Made by a program: the position numbers and the translations under genes. Below, piece after piece: positions 1 to 9,030 of a stretch of 64,000 bases of DNA. This stretch comes from CAYVKM01 sp964452045 (GTDB lineage Bacteria; Calditrichota; Calditrichia; RBG-13-44-9): contig CAYVKM010000003.1 in NCBI GenBank assembly GCA_964452045.1, positions 1 to 64,000 of the forward strand, written 5' to 3'. The notes beneath the pieces are model-generated. The model did no database searches. It was not told the DNA's origin and saw only the letters and a list, made by a program, of their open reading frames with translations. Each line of letters opens with the position of its first letter. Positions within the stretch are counted from its first letter, which is position 1.

Positions 1-1
1 C

Positions 2-877
2 GCGTATGACGTGAGGAACGGCATGAAATACGGATGGATGAAACCTATTGCCGAAGCATCCTCTTTTCAATCCCATTTTGCCATTGCTGAAGCTGGCGAA
101 AAATTGTTAAGCGGGTGGGTCAACAAAGATAATCCCATAGCGATGGAAATCTGGGATGGGATTTGCCGGTATTATTCATTTCTGGACGAGCACCGGGATC
201 TGTACACAGATGTTTCCTGCGTAAACAAGATTGGCATTGTGGCCCCACCACATATACCAAGTTTTGAAGTTTCCCTGACACGGGAGAGTCTATACAATGC
301 ATTGGCCGAGATGAACATCATGTATGATGTGGTGCTGCTCGACCAGCTTACGCCGGAAATGTTAGCGGGTTATGACGCAATTATCATTCCCAACATTCCC
401 TGGATTGAAGCGCAGCAATTGGACGCCATTAAAACCTATAAAGAAAAGGGCGGTAAAATTTATACCATTGGCAGTATGGCGGAATTGCAGAAATTAGCAG
501 ATGATACCTCTCCGGCGGATATTTTTGCCAGGTTGAATGAAGATGCCGCAAGGGAAGAATTGAGGAATAAGTTGATGAATTTGGAAGGAGATCCTCTAAT
601 CTCGATTTCGGGTACAAAATATGTTGCTGCCAATATTGTTCATAAGAATGGGTCGGATCGATATGTTCTGCACTTTGTAAATTATGACCAACCCTTAGAA
701 AATGTCCGGGTTAAAGTAAATCTTGAAGGTTATCCGATCAAAATAAGCAAAAAAAGCTTAACTTTGTTTTCTCCGGATAAAATGCCAGAAAAAATAAAGG
801 AAATTTCGGTGAGAGGTAAGACCGTGGAATTTGTGCTTCCGGTACTGGAGATTTACGATATAGTGGTCCTGAATTAA
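2..877 (+). CDS. Glycoside-hydrolase-like protein, C-terminal part (5' end outside window)
   Basis: The reading frame is already open at the first base, so only the last roughly 290 residues are seen. A GTG at 11 is probably not the true start. The visible part begins at the end of what looks like a TIM-barrel domain. It continues into a glutaminase-like Rossmann domain (about residues 70-160, with IGIVAPPH and YDAIIIPNIPW) and ends in a small beta-rich domain. The same C-terminal order occurs in the proteins at 7003 and 15666, so the three are paralogues. Family knowledge suggests hypothetical glycosyl hydrolases (GHL6-like barrel plus beta-galactosidase trimerisation-like domain). The substrate is unknown. 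It is followed 63 bp later by the metallo-hydrolase gene on the same strand. Confidence 0.6.
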   Translation, partial: AYDVRNGMKYGWMKPIAEASSFQSHFAIAEAGEKLLSGWVNKDNPIAMEIWDGICRYYSFLDEHRDLYTDVSCVNKIGIVAPPHIPSFEVSLTRESLYNALAEMNIMYDVVLLDQLTPEMLAGYDAIIIPNIPWIEAQQLDAIKTYKEKGGKIYTIGSMAELQKLADDTSPADIFARLNEDAAREELRNKLMNLEGDPLISISGTKYVAANIVHKNGSDRYVLHFVNYDQPLENVRVKVNLEGYPIKISKKSLTLFSPDKMPEKIKEISVRGKTVEFVLPVLEIYDIVVLN

Positions 878-940
878 TTTGTGCCGGGAGTGTCATCATA
901 AATTGATCTGAATTGGAATTGATGAAGAGCATAATTAGAT

Positions 941-1810
941 ATGAATCCTCTCTATAAAATGGTTTTTACAGGTTTGTACTTCCTGCTATTAGGGAGTGCT
1001 TTGTCCCAATTGTACGAAGAAATTCCGGGCCAAATACCCACCCGAAAAATTGCTAATGAAATTCGAAATCACCATAATGGTCTTGCAGTCTGGTGGACCG
1101 GGCACAACGGATGGCTCATCAAGTCCGGCGACACCTTGGTGAGTACGGATCTGGTTCTTGAGACAGAAGAAGACCGGTTGTATGATCCCCCGGTATCGGC
1201 AGCTGAAATCGCTAAAGATCTGGATATTTCCTTCATCACTCATGAACATGGTGATCACTTTTCGCGGGCCACATCAAGAATTTTACTGGAAAAATCTCAA
1301 TGTATTTTTGTGATGCCCAAGACGTGTTTGGAAGCAGCCCGGGAAATGGGTATACCAGATTCCAGGATAAGAATAGCAATACCACGGGATTCATTTATGG
1401 TGAAAGGTGTAAGTGTAAAAACCCTCCGTGCTATTCACGGTAATCCGAAGTTTGCCATTTTTTATGAAGCCAATTTACAGGATTGCGGATATTTGATTAA
1501 AATGGGAGGGAAGGATTTCCTCCAACCGGGGGATACGGTGTTATTGGAGGATCATCTGTTCTTGGGGCACGTGGATGTTCTCTTTTTTTCTCCTACCGAA
1601 CATAACATGCATATTAAACAATCGCTGATCCTAATAAATGAAATTGAACCGGATTATATATTCCCCCAGCATCGTAATACCTTTCGGGTAACAGTTGAGA
1701 ACCGTTACTGGACAACTGCTTACGATCATGAAGTAAAAATGTATCTATCCAAACCTTTGCAGGCCCGCTATCATATCCTGGATCATGGAGAAAAAATTGA
1801 GATCAAATAA
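941..1810 (+). CDS. Exported metallo-beta-lactamase-fold hydrolase (UlaG-like)
   Basis: 289 residues. An N-terminal hydrophobic stretch (residues 8-23, MVFTGLYFLLLGSALS) looks like a signal peptide. The core is a metallo-beta-lactamase fold: the metal motif THEHGDHF is at about residue 100, followed by further His/Asp positions (QPGDT, FPQHR). The short WWTGHNGWLIKSG opening resembles UlaG-type L-ascorbate-6-phosphate lactonases and related hydrolases. An exported member would not act on a cytoplasmic sugar phosphate, so the substrate is open. It lies in the exported glycan-processing cluster, 27 bp before the next gene. Fold and metal binding are well supported; the exact reaction is not. 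Confidence 0.8.
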   Translation: MNPLYKMVFTGLYFLLLGSALSQLYEEIPGQIPTRKIANEIRNHHNGLAVWWTGHNGWLIKSGDTLVSTDLVLETEEDRLYDPPVSAAEIAKDLDISFITHEHGDHFSRATSRILLEKSQCIFVMPKTCLEAAREMGIPDSRIRIAIPRDSFMVKGVSVKTLRAIHGNPKFAIFYEANLQDCGYLIKMGGKDFLQPGDTVLLEDHLFLGHVDVLFFSPTEHNMHIKQSLILINEIEPDYIFPQHRNTFRVTVENRYWTTAYDHEVKMYLSKPLQARYHILDHGEKIEIK

Positions 1811-1837
1811 AAACTGGTCTATAGAAAGGAAACTTGA

Positions 1838-3256
1838 ATGAAATTCGGTATGAAATACAGTTTTGCAATACTTATTCTCCCTTTCGTGTTCTTTTTTGCG
1901 GCCCAGGTTGACCCATTTGTAAATATTATTAAAGGAGAAGGCCAACCTAACGTAGTTCTATATGCACCGCAAGAAATAGATGAAGTATTAGTGAACCCGG
2001 GAATGGGTTTTACCACGCATCAAAGCTTTAATGGAGATGTGCCTGGCTATCCGGAAAGTAGCATTGCCTATTTTCGCTGGTATTGGGAAGAGTTGGAACC
2101 GCAGGAGGGAAAATTTAACTGGAAAATGGTGGATTCTGTACTTGCTCGTGCCAAAGAACATGGGCAAAGACTGGCTACCCGCATCATGCCGGCCAATGGC
2201 CGGGCAGGAGTTCCAGAGTGGTATAAGCAGAAGGGTGCGAAAGGATACGAGTATATTGCTGAAAGTACCCAGAATGCCGGAAAAACCAAAACAAGCTGGA
2301 TGCCGGATCATGCTGATCCGCTCTATAATAAGTATATGGGGAGATTGGTAAGAGAATTTGCCAAACGATATGACGGCCATCCGGATATCGATCATATCGA
2401 TATTGGTTCATATGGGCACTGGGGAGAATGGCACCTTAGTTTCGTGAAAGAAAAGCAATCCTATCCATTTGAAATTAAAAAAACGATTATTGACTGGTAT
2501 TTGGATAATTTCAAAAAAACACCACTGGTTATTTGTGAAGATGCGGAAGATGGATTAGAATATGCCACCCAAAACGGGACCGGTTGGCGGGCAGATTGCA
2601 TGGGCGATTATGGACCTCCCAATAATTGGAACCTGATGACCCGCTACCTGAAGTTACCGGAAATGTATCCTTCGGTAGGGGAGGCTTGGAAAACCAGACC
2701 TGTTGCCTTCGAGACTTGTGGAACAATGGAATCCTGGTTACGAGCTGACCGAGATATTGAATTTATCTATAGTGCATGTCTGGAATTACACACCTCAGTC
2801 CTGAACAATAAATCCACTCCGATACCACCGGAATGGTGGCCGGCCACGGATAAATTTTTAAAACGCATGGGATATCGTTTAGTCCCACGACTGATCCGGC
2901 ATGAAAAATGGCTTTCGCCTGGCGATACAATGCATTTTGAAATGGAACTGGACAACATCGGGGTCGCGCCACCATACCGATCCTACATTCCGGTAATTGA
3001 AATTCGAAAAGCCGGCAGAGGACAGAAAACTATCCTTGTTTCTCGTAAGATGAATTGGGATGTAACAAAGTGGTTGCCCGGAAGACACCGGGAAAATTCC
3101 GAGCTTATTATTCCTGCTGAGGCGAAACCTGGCCGATATTTAGTTTATTTTGCTCTTCTCGATCCCTTTAGTCTAAGCCCGGTAATACAGCTGGCAGCTG
3201 AAGGCGGTGATGCACAGAGATGGTATTCCTGGAGTACTGTTTCAGTTATTAAATAA
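1838..3256 (+). CDS. DUF4832-type TIM-barrel glycosidase-like protein (copy 1)
   Basis: 472 residues, starting after AAAGGA with an N-terminal signal peptide. The first two thirds look like a GH42/GH-A-type barrel: VNPGMGF, then FRWYWEELEPQEGKFNW, then IDIGSYGHWGEWH, where the Glu of GEW is in the place of an acid/base residue. The last third (from about residue 350) is the beta-sandwich typical of DUF4832, with RLIRHEKWLSPGD and WLPGRH. The proteins at 4654 and 17860 share this plan. Family members are usually annotated as hypothetical and sit in polysaccharide-degradation loci. Hydrolase activity is an inference from fold and context. Confidence 0.75.
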   Translation: MKFGMKYSFAILILPFVFFFAAQVDPFVNIIKGEGQPNVVLYAPQEIDEVLVNPGMGFTTHQSFNGDVPGYPESSIAYFRWYWEELEPQEGKFNWKMVDSVLARAKEHGQRLATRIMPANGRAGVPEWYKQKGAKGYEYIAESTQNAGKTKTSWMPDHADPLYNKYMGRLVREFAKRYDGHPDIDHIDIGSYGHWGEWHLSFVKEKQSYPFEIKKTIIDWYLDNFKKTPLVICEDAEDGLEYATQNGTGWRADCMGDYGPPNNWNLMTRYLKLPEMYPSVGEAWKTRPVAFETCGTMESWLRADRDIEFIYSACLELHTSVLNNKSTPIPPEWWPATDKFLKRMGYRLVPRLIRHEKWLSPGDTMHFEMELDNIGVAPPYRSYIPVIEIRKAGRGQKTILVSRKMNWDVTKWLPGRHRENSELIIPAEAKPGRYLVYFALLDPFSLSPVIQLAAEGGDAQRWYSWSTVSVIK

Positions 3257-3281
3257 AATTTATCGAAAATAATCAATTGAA

Positions 3282-4547
3282 ATGAAAATTAACCATTACA
3301 TTTTTTTAGAGTCTTTATTTTGGCTGCTTATATTTTTCGCTCCTGCAATCAGTCATATTACTAAAGTTTCTGATGCGACGCCATCTTCACAAAAAGTACC
3401 AAAAGTATTTCTCGATTGTGATTTCTGTGATTTTGATTTTATCCGGTCCGAAATCCCGTTTGTTAACTATGTTTATGACCGAGCTAACGCCGATATCCAT
3501 ATTTTAATTACTCGACAGCATACCGGAAGTGAAGGAAGAGAATTTACCCTGACTTTTATAGGGAGAGGAGTTTTTTCTTCCCTGCGGGATACTCTATCTG
3601 TTACAACACTTCATGAAGAGACTGATGATGAAGTGAGAAGGAAAATTACCCACGCTATTGAAATAGGGCTAATACCATATATTTATAATACTGATATTAT
3701 GAAAAATCTTTCTATTAATTATGAAGGTACCAGGGATACAATTGTGACACATGATAAATGGAAACTCTGGTTTTTCAGAATAAATTTTAGTGGTTTTTTT
3801 AACGGAGAAGCATCCACAACCAGCCATTCGTTCTCCAATAGATTCTATGCAGACAGAATTACTGACCAATGGAAAATCAGGTTTTCAAGCCGTTTAGCAT
3901 ATGAAAAAGATTCCTACGAAATTGATGAAGAAACGCTCACAAGCTCGGAAAGCAATAAACAGTTAAATTTATTAATCGTTAAAAGCATTTCGGATCATTG
4001 GTCGATCGGTATCAATAGTAGATTTTATTCCAATACTTATGATAATATTAGTTCAGCATTCAATTTTTCACCTGGAATCGAGTATAATATTTTTCCCTAT
4101 TCGCAATCCACGATAAAAGTATTTCGTTTTTTGTATGATATTGGTTATGAATACAACCATTATTATAAAGAAACTATTTATAATAAAACCACTGACAAGT
4201 TTTTACAGCAATCAATGGAAATCGCTTATGAGACTAAAAATCCTTGGGGCAGGATCGATTTATTCTTGCGTGGCTCTCACTATTTCCACGATTTGACAAA
4301 AAATCATTTGTCAATTTATAGTGAATTATCCCTGAGATTGTTTAAGGGATTCTCCTTTTACCTGGAGGGCGGATATTCTCGTATCAGAGATCAACTTGCA
4401 CTACCAAAGAGTAATGCTACCATAGATGAAATCCTTTTACAACGACGTGAATTGGAAACACAATACAGTTATTGGGGAGAAGTTGGCCTGGAATTTTCTT
4501 TTGGCTCAATTTATAATAATATTGTGAATCCCCGATTTGGTGATTAA
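3282..4547 (+). CDS. Outer-membrane beta-barrel protein with an N-terminal CDFC-motif domain
   Basis: 421 residues with a hydrophobic signal peptide (residues 7-26). Residues about 40-140 form a small domain opening with VFLDCDFCDFDFIR and IPFVNYVYDRANADIHIL, including a CxxC pair. From about residue 165 to the end there are alternating amphipathic strands rich in Tyr, Phe and Ser, as in outer-membrane barrels (for example WSIGINSRFYSNTYDN and WGEVGLEFSFG). I recognise the general family, found as uncharacterised proteins in FCB bacteria, but no function is known to me. It could be the outer-membrane pore or sensor of the surrounding exported glycan cluster. It is 25 bp after the upstream DUF4832 gene. 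Confidence 0.65.
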   Translation: MKINHYIFLESLFWLLIFFAPAISHITKVSDATPSSQKVPKVFLDCDFCDFDFIRSEIPFVNYVYDRANADIHILITRQHTGSEGREFTLTFIGRGVFSSLRDTLSVTTLHEETDDEVRRKITHAIEIGLIPYIYNTDIMKNLSINYEGTRDTIVTHDKWKLWFFRINFSGFFNGEASTTSHSFSNRFYADRITDQWKIRFSSRLAYEKDSYEIDEETLTSSESNKQLNLLIVKSISDHWSIGINSRFYSNTYDNISSAFNFSPGIEYNIFPYSQSTIKVFRFLYDIGYEYNHYYKETIYNKTTDKFLQQSMEIAYETKNPWGRIDLFLRGSHYFHDLTKNHLSIYSELSLRLFKGFSFYLEGGYSRIRDQLALPKSNATIDEILLQRRELETQYSYWGEVGLEFSFGSIYNNIVNPRFGD

Positions 4548-4653
4548 AGAAGAATAACAGTGTGTACCATTCTATCTCGAAATTTTATGAGAATAAAAAT
4601 ATGATAAAATTAAACAACGAGAGTAACTAATAATTAAACTTGATGGAGGTCCT

Positions 4654-6207
4654 ATGAAAAGGAGAACATTCTTTAAAACCAGCGGGGCATTAGCACTACT
4701 GGCTGGTTTAAAATCCCGATCAGCCAATGCTTTTGTGCCTGCCCATAACTGGGATAAATACGATTTTGGTCCGGGACCCCAGGTGAAGGACCGTCTTAAC
4801 CAGGGCCCGTTTCCGCAGTATCCGCCAGAACTGGTGGTACCGGAAAGCGATGTAGAAATGGCCACAACTCCTTCCAAGGAGATTGTACCAAACTATGGAA
4901 TGGGACTGGTGGTTTATATCTCCGGAGATCTGGGCCCGCCGCAAATACCGGGTGAGTCCCTGGAAAAATCTCTGGAAGATCTGGTAAAATTACCCTTTGC
5001 CCAGAAAATTTATATCCGTCCGAATTGGCGTGATATTCAAAAACGCTCGGGGAAGCTGGATTATCCGGAATATTGGAAGATAACCTTCGATCTGGCCAAA
5101 AAATATAATAAAAGAGTGGGATTCCGCATCATGCTGGAGAATCCGGATTTTCCGGAACCGGGTATGCCCGAATTTCTAATGGAGAAAGTACCTTATGTAA
5201 AATTAAAAGGGGAGTGGCGCACCCGTCCTGACAGTATTCGTTCCAAAAAAGAACACATGATGCCCCGGTATGACAATCCGGAGTATCAGGCAGCTTTCCG
5301 GGAATTAAATGCCTTACTTGCGGATGAGCTAAATGGAAATCCACTGGTGGAATATATCGATACTTTCATGTACGGTTTCTGGGGAGAAGGGCATAGTTGG
5401 CCCTTTGATGGTAATCCATTTCCCGATGACGTAATTGCTGAACAGACCTTTGTAAAAATGTTTGAAACACAACTGGAATTCTGGACCAAAACACCTTTGG
5501 CTACAAACACCCAACCTGATTTCAGCAGGGTAGGGAACTCCGAACTGGTAGACCGCACTATTCGTACTCATAATTGGTTGCGTACCGATACCATTTTTAT
5601 CGAGAATATGCAAATTGAATCCCTCAGTAATCGGCCACCCTGGACCGCGGCTATTTGTGAAGTGGGCATGACTACCGGTGACCCGAAATCGCTTCGTATT
5701 GTGGATGGTGTAACCTATACAGAAAATATTATTTCTCATGTTATTGACGTGGGTGCAAATTACTGGTCTCTCTGGAACTGGCATAATCTTAATGCCAAGA
5801 ACATTTTAAGTTATTATGAAAAGTATCCCGAACCGATTGAACTTATTGCCCGCCGGGTCGGATATAGAGTACGACCCTCCTGGATTTGGAATTTTGAAAA
5901 AGAGGGTCATCCCGGCTTAATCATGGGATTTGTCAACGACGGTATCAGTGCGGTTCCAGGGGTGCTGAGGGTAACTGTTTTTAGTGATGATGGAAAAGTA
6001 AATGTGAGCGGATGCCTGGATGCCGGATATCCCTTGCCGGGAAAAGTACGCCAGGCACAATTGTTCCTTCCGGTTGGCACAGACTGGAAGGGTCTCAAGG
6101 TAAAAGCGGAACTGGAAATTAAAGGACAAACCCATCCGGTTAACTGGGCCTGTCAGCAAGAAACAAATCCGGATGGTTCCCTTACCCTAAAACCAAATCT
6201 TAGATGA
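4654..6207 (+). CDS. Tat-exported DUF4832-type glycosidase-like protein (copy 2)
   Basis: 517 residues. The start follows a GGAGG site by five bases. The N-terminus MKRRTFFKTSGALALLAG is a twin-arginine signal ending near SANA, so the protein is probably exported folded. The body is a GH-A-like barrel (VPNYGMGLVVYIS, IYIRPNWRDIQKRSGKLDYP, DTFMYGFWGEGHSWPF, with Glu in the GEG turn), then a C-terminal sandwich (RRVGYRVRP, LIMGFVNDG). It matches the plan of the proteins at 1838 and 17860, but those use Sec or lipoprotein signals. It overlaps the following CBM9-like gene by four bases, which suggests translational coupling. Confidence 0.75.
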   Translation: MKRRTFFKTSGALALLAGLKSRSANAFVPAHNWDKYDFGPGPQVKDRLNQGPFPQYPPELVVPESDVEMATTPSKEIVPNYGMGLVVYISGDLGPPQIPGESLEKSLEDLVKLPFAQKIYIRPNWRDIQKRSGKLDYPEYWKITFDLAKKYNKRVGFRIMLENPDFPEPGMPEFLMEKVPYVKLKGEWRTRPDSIRSKKEHMMPRYDNPEYQAAFRELNALLADELNGNPLVEYIDTFMYGFWGEGHSWPFDGNPFPDDVIAEQTFVKMFETQLEFWTKTPLATNTQPDFSRVGNSELVDRTIRTHNWLRTDTIFIENMQIESLSNRPPWTAAICEVGMTTGDPKSLRIVDGVTYTENIISHVIDVGANYWSLWNWHNLNAKNILSYYEKYPEPIELIARRVGYRVRPSWIWNFEKEGHPGLIMGFVNDGISAVPGVLRVTVFSDDGKVNVSGCLDAGYPLPGKVRQAQLFLPVGTDWKGLKVKAELEIKGQTHPVNWACQQETNPDGSLTLKPNLR

Positions 6208-6971
6208 TTGATAAAAATGGAATAATTTTAATGGAAAATTTTCCCTCAGGTTCATGCTACGTACTATTAGTAAGTATGCTGACAATTCTCATATTCTCTA
6301 CTTTCAGCATAGCACAAAACCAGGATAGTAAAAAGATTGTAGCAAAAAAATGTTCGGATTTTAAGATCAACGGTGAGGGTTCTGACCAGGCCTGGGAGAA
6401 GACCGATTGGATTCGTCTGCCACAAAGATCACCAGGAGATCCGCGCGATACTTACCTGAAAATATTATATAGTGACAGCGGTCTCTTTTTCCTGTTTAAT
6501 TGTCAGGACACAAGATTAACCGCCACCATGAAGGAGGATTTTCTGGATCTCTGGAATGAGGATGTGGTAGAAGTGTTTCTCTGGCCGGATGAGGATTACC
6601 CGGTTTACTTTGAATATGAACTCTCCCCTTTGAATTATGAATTACCTTTACTAATCCCTAATCTAAAGGGGAAATTTCTGGGTTGGCGACCCTGGCATTA
6701 CCAGGGAGAAAGGAAAGTTCGTCATGCCACATCGGTACAGGGTGGCCAAAAAGAAAGCGGTTCAGTGATTACCGGTTGGAGGGCAGAATTTTTCATTCCA
6801 TTTCAATTGCTTTCACCGATAGGGAACGTCCCTCCGGGTTCCGGTACCACCTGGCGGGTTAATTTTTATCGCTGCGATTACGATACCGGCAAAATGGAAT
6901 ATTGGGCCTGGCAACCGATCAAAATTAGATTTCACGAATTTGAAAAATTTGGTATTCTGGTTTTTGAGTAA
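6204..6971 (+). CDS. Exported CBM9-like carbohydrate-binding protein
   Basis: 255 residues if translation begins at the overlapping ATGA. A second ATG at 6231 would give a more usual signal peptide (residues 10-37 of the long form, ending FSIAQ). After the signal the whole protein looks like one CBM9-type sandwich: FKINGEGSDQAWEKTDWI, YSDSGLFFLFNCQD, NEDVVEVFLWPDEDYPVYFE, GWRAEFFIPFQLL and TWRVNFYRCD. CBM9 domains bind reducing ends of glycans, and stand-alone exported versions are common near uncharacterised hydrolases. Coupling to the Tat-exported DUF4832 gene suggests the two act on the same glycan. The family call is firm; the ligand is not. Confidence 0.8.
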   Translation: MIDKNGIILMENFPSGSCYVLLVSMLTILIFSTFSIAQNQDSKKIVAKKCSDFKINGEGSDQAWEKTDWIRLPQRSPGDPRDTYLKILYSDSGLFFLFNCQDTRLTATMKEDFLDLWNEDVVEVFLWPDEDYPVYFEYELSPLNYELPLLIPNLKGKFLGWRPWHYQGERKVRHATSVQGGQKESGSVITGWRAEFFIPFQLLSPIGNVPPGSGTTWRVNFYRCDYDTGKMEYWAWQPIKIRFHEFEKFGILVFE

Positions 6972-7002
6972 AATTTATCTCTTAATCAAGAAAGGTTGAA
7001 AA

Positions 7003-9027
7003 ATGAAAATTGTCAGTCGTATAATTCCTATTTTAATAATTACTTTTTTTCTATTGATGTTAGGTTGCGAAGGAGAAAATAATAGTACTTTGCAAAACCA
7101 ACAAAATTGGACGCACTATGTCCGGACTGCCGGACATGGTTTAAGTCTGGATCGGGTGGAAGGTATTATCAAAAGTGTTCAGGAGACTCATGTTTTTGGC
7201 ATTGAAACAGATAATGACATTCCTGGCCGGTACGAAAGCTTTTTGGATCCCACGGAGAAACTGGCTGCCATAAAAGCGATAGCGGACGCTGCCCATGCCA
7301 TCAATAATTATGCTTATGTTTATATTGCCGGTTTGGAATGTATTACTGCCAATGCGGACAAAACTCCCCACTCATTTTTTAAGGATCATCCGGACTGGGT
7401 GCAAAGGAAAATAACCGGAGAGCCGGCTATCTTTGGTGGCGGTACCGCATTCTGGATTTCCGAGGGCGATGAAGATGTCTGGATAAGCCCATATGCGGAG
7501 GAGTGGCGCAAAATTTATATGGAGCGGGTTAGGCAAATTGCCGGAACGGGTATTGACGGGGTTTATGTGGACATACCCTACTGGATGACCCATTTTGATG
7601 GCTGGGAGGATAGCTGGGCTAGTTTTGATGATTATACCGTGGAAGCGTTTCGAAAACTAACCGGCCTTAATGCCAAGAAAGATCTGAAACTGGGTGATTT
7701 TTCTGATGCTAATTTTCGGAAATGGGTCGATTTCCGGATTGAGACTCTGACTAATTTTATGAAAGAGATAGATGAAAATGTAAAATCGGTAAACCCAAAT
7801 TGTATGACCATCGCTGAAATATATCCGGGTATCGGAGAATCGGCCGTCCGGGTTGGAGCAGATGTCTACGATATGTACCCGGTGGTTGATGTAATCGCCC
7901 ATGAATATAGTGCCGGCGGTTATACTGCCGCAGCCCGTAATCCTCTGGCCTGGATGGATTATATGATTGGCATGTATACCTTTCGTTCGTTCGCAGAGGG
8001 AAAAGCTTCCTGGATGCTTTCCTATTCCTGGGATGGAGATAAAAGCATTAAGCCGGCGGATGCCATGGATAATCTGAGTATGTCCCAGGTGATGGCCGGG
8101 ACAAATTTCTGGGATGCCCGGGGTCATGTCATGTCTGGCTCCAACGATATGGAAGCCCGAAAGGTGATTTTTAAATGGATTGCCGACCATGAAAAAACAA
8201 TTTATCTACCGCGAAAACCGATTCAACCGGTGGGAATTTATTTTTCACCAAAAACCAGGGATTACTTTGCGGATACTTTTTTCCAGTCCTATAACGGATT
8301 TATGCAGTTTTTACTGCAATCTCATCTGGAATTTGAAATTGTAACTCCGCGAACTTTACAGAATTTCACGGGTGAAGTTCTCATTCTGCCGGATGTCAAA
8401 TGTATTTCGAATGATGAGATTAGTATTCTGGATGGATATTTAAATTCCGGCAAAAAATTGTGGATTACCGGAGAGACCGGAATGTATGATTTAAGCGGCG
8501 CCAAAAATACGGTAAATCCTTTAGCCGGTTTGTTGGGAATCAAGGATTTGAGCAAAGAAGAAAGTTCATCCGGAGCGAAAAATTTTTTATTCGATCCGCA
8601 ATTTCCGGGTAAGAACTATATGTCCGCCATCCGGGGAAACTACGATAACTTTGCCTGGGAGGGTAAAACTGAAGGGGTGGATTTTATCAAAATTCAAGAA
8701 GAACTATCAGATCAATTAATCCGCACTCTAAACTATCGGTCTGAGATTAAAATTCAGGCCTCACCATATGTTTCCACGCAGATCGCCCAAGTGGATGGGA
8801 AGGTCCATCTATTCTTCGCTAATTTTAAAGGTCTGCAGGGCAGAAAAAATGCAAATCAAAAACCGGAGGCTGGTGTTAAGGTCGGTTTTCCTGCCAAGGC
8901 AGATTCCAAAATATATTTTCTGCCATTCCTGGGAGAGGTTCAGCAGATCAGCGGTGAGTATAAGGATGGAAATATGACCTGCACCCTACCGCCCATTGAA
9001 CGGGGTGCAATTGTGTGGGTGGAGTAA
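7003..9027 (+). CDS. Lipoprotein glycoside hydrolase-like protein with C-terminal glutaminase-like domain
   Basis: 674 residues. The signal peptide ends in a lipobox (LLMLGC, Cys about residue 22), so it is membrane-anchored. Residues about 35-400 form a TIM-barrel of the hypothetical-glycosyl-hydrolase type: GIDGVYVDIPYWMTHFDGW gives the strand with an acidic catalytic candidate, and MTIAEIYPG gives another. Residues about 410-510 are a glutaminase-like Rossmann domain (QPVGIYFSPKTRDYF, VLILPDVKCIS, LNSGKKLWITGETG). The tail is a small sandwich. It is a paralogue of the proteins at 15666 and at the window start. Activity is inferred from the barrel only. Confidence 0.7.
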   Translation: MKIVSRIIPILIITFFLLMLGCEGENNSTLQNQQNWTHYVRTAGHGLSLDRVEGIIKSVQETHVFGIETDNDIPGRYESFLDPTEKLAAIKAIADAAHAINNYAYVYIAGLECITANADKTPHSFFKDHPDWVQRKITGEPAIFGGGTAFWISEGDEDVWISPYAEEWRKIYMERVRQIAGTGIDGVYVDIPYWMTHFDGWEDSWASFDDYTVEAFRKLTGLNAKKDLKLGDFSDANFRKWVDFRIETLTNFMKEIDENVKSVNPNCMTIAEIYPGIGESAVRVGADVYDMYPVVDVIAHEYSAGGYTAAARNPLAWMDYMIGMYTFRSFAEGKASWMLSYSWDGDKSIKPADAMDNLSMSQVMAGTNFWDARGHVMSGSNDMEARKVIFKWIADHEKTIYLPRKPIQPVGIYFSPKTRDYFADTFFQSYNGFMQFLLQSHLEFEIVTPRTLQNFTGEVLILPDVKCISNDEISILDGYLNSGKKLWITGETGMYDLSGAKNTVNPLAGLLGIKDLSKEESSSGAKNFLFDPQFPGKNYMSAIRGNYDNFAWEGKTEGVDFIKIQEELSDQLIRTLNYRSEIKIQASPYVSTQIAQVDGKVHLFFANFKGLQGRKNANQKPEAGVKVGFPAKADSKIYFLPFLGEVQQISGEYKDGNMTCTLPPIERGAIVWVE

Positions 9028-9030
9028 ATA

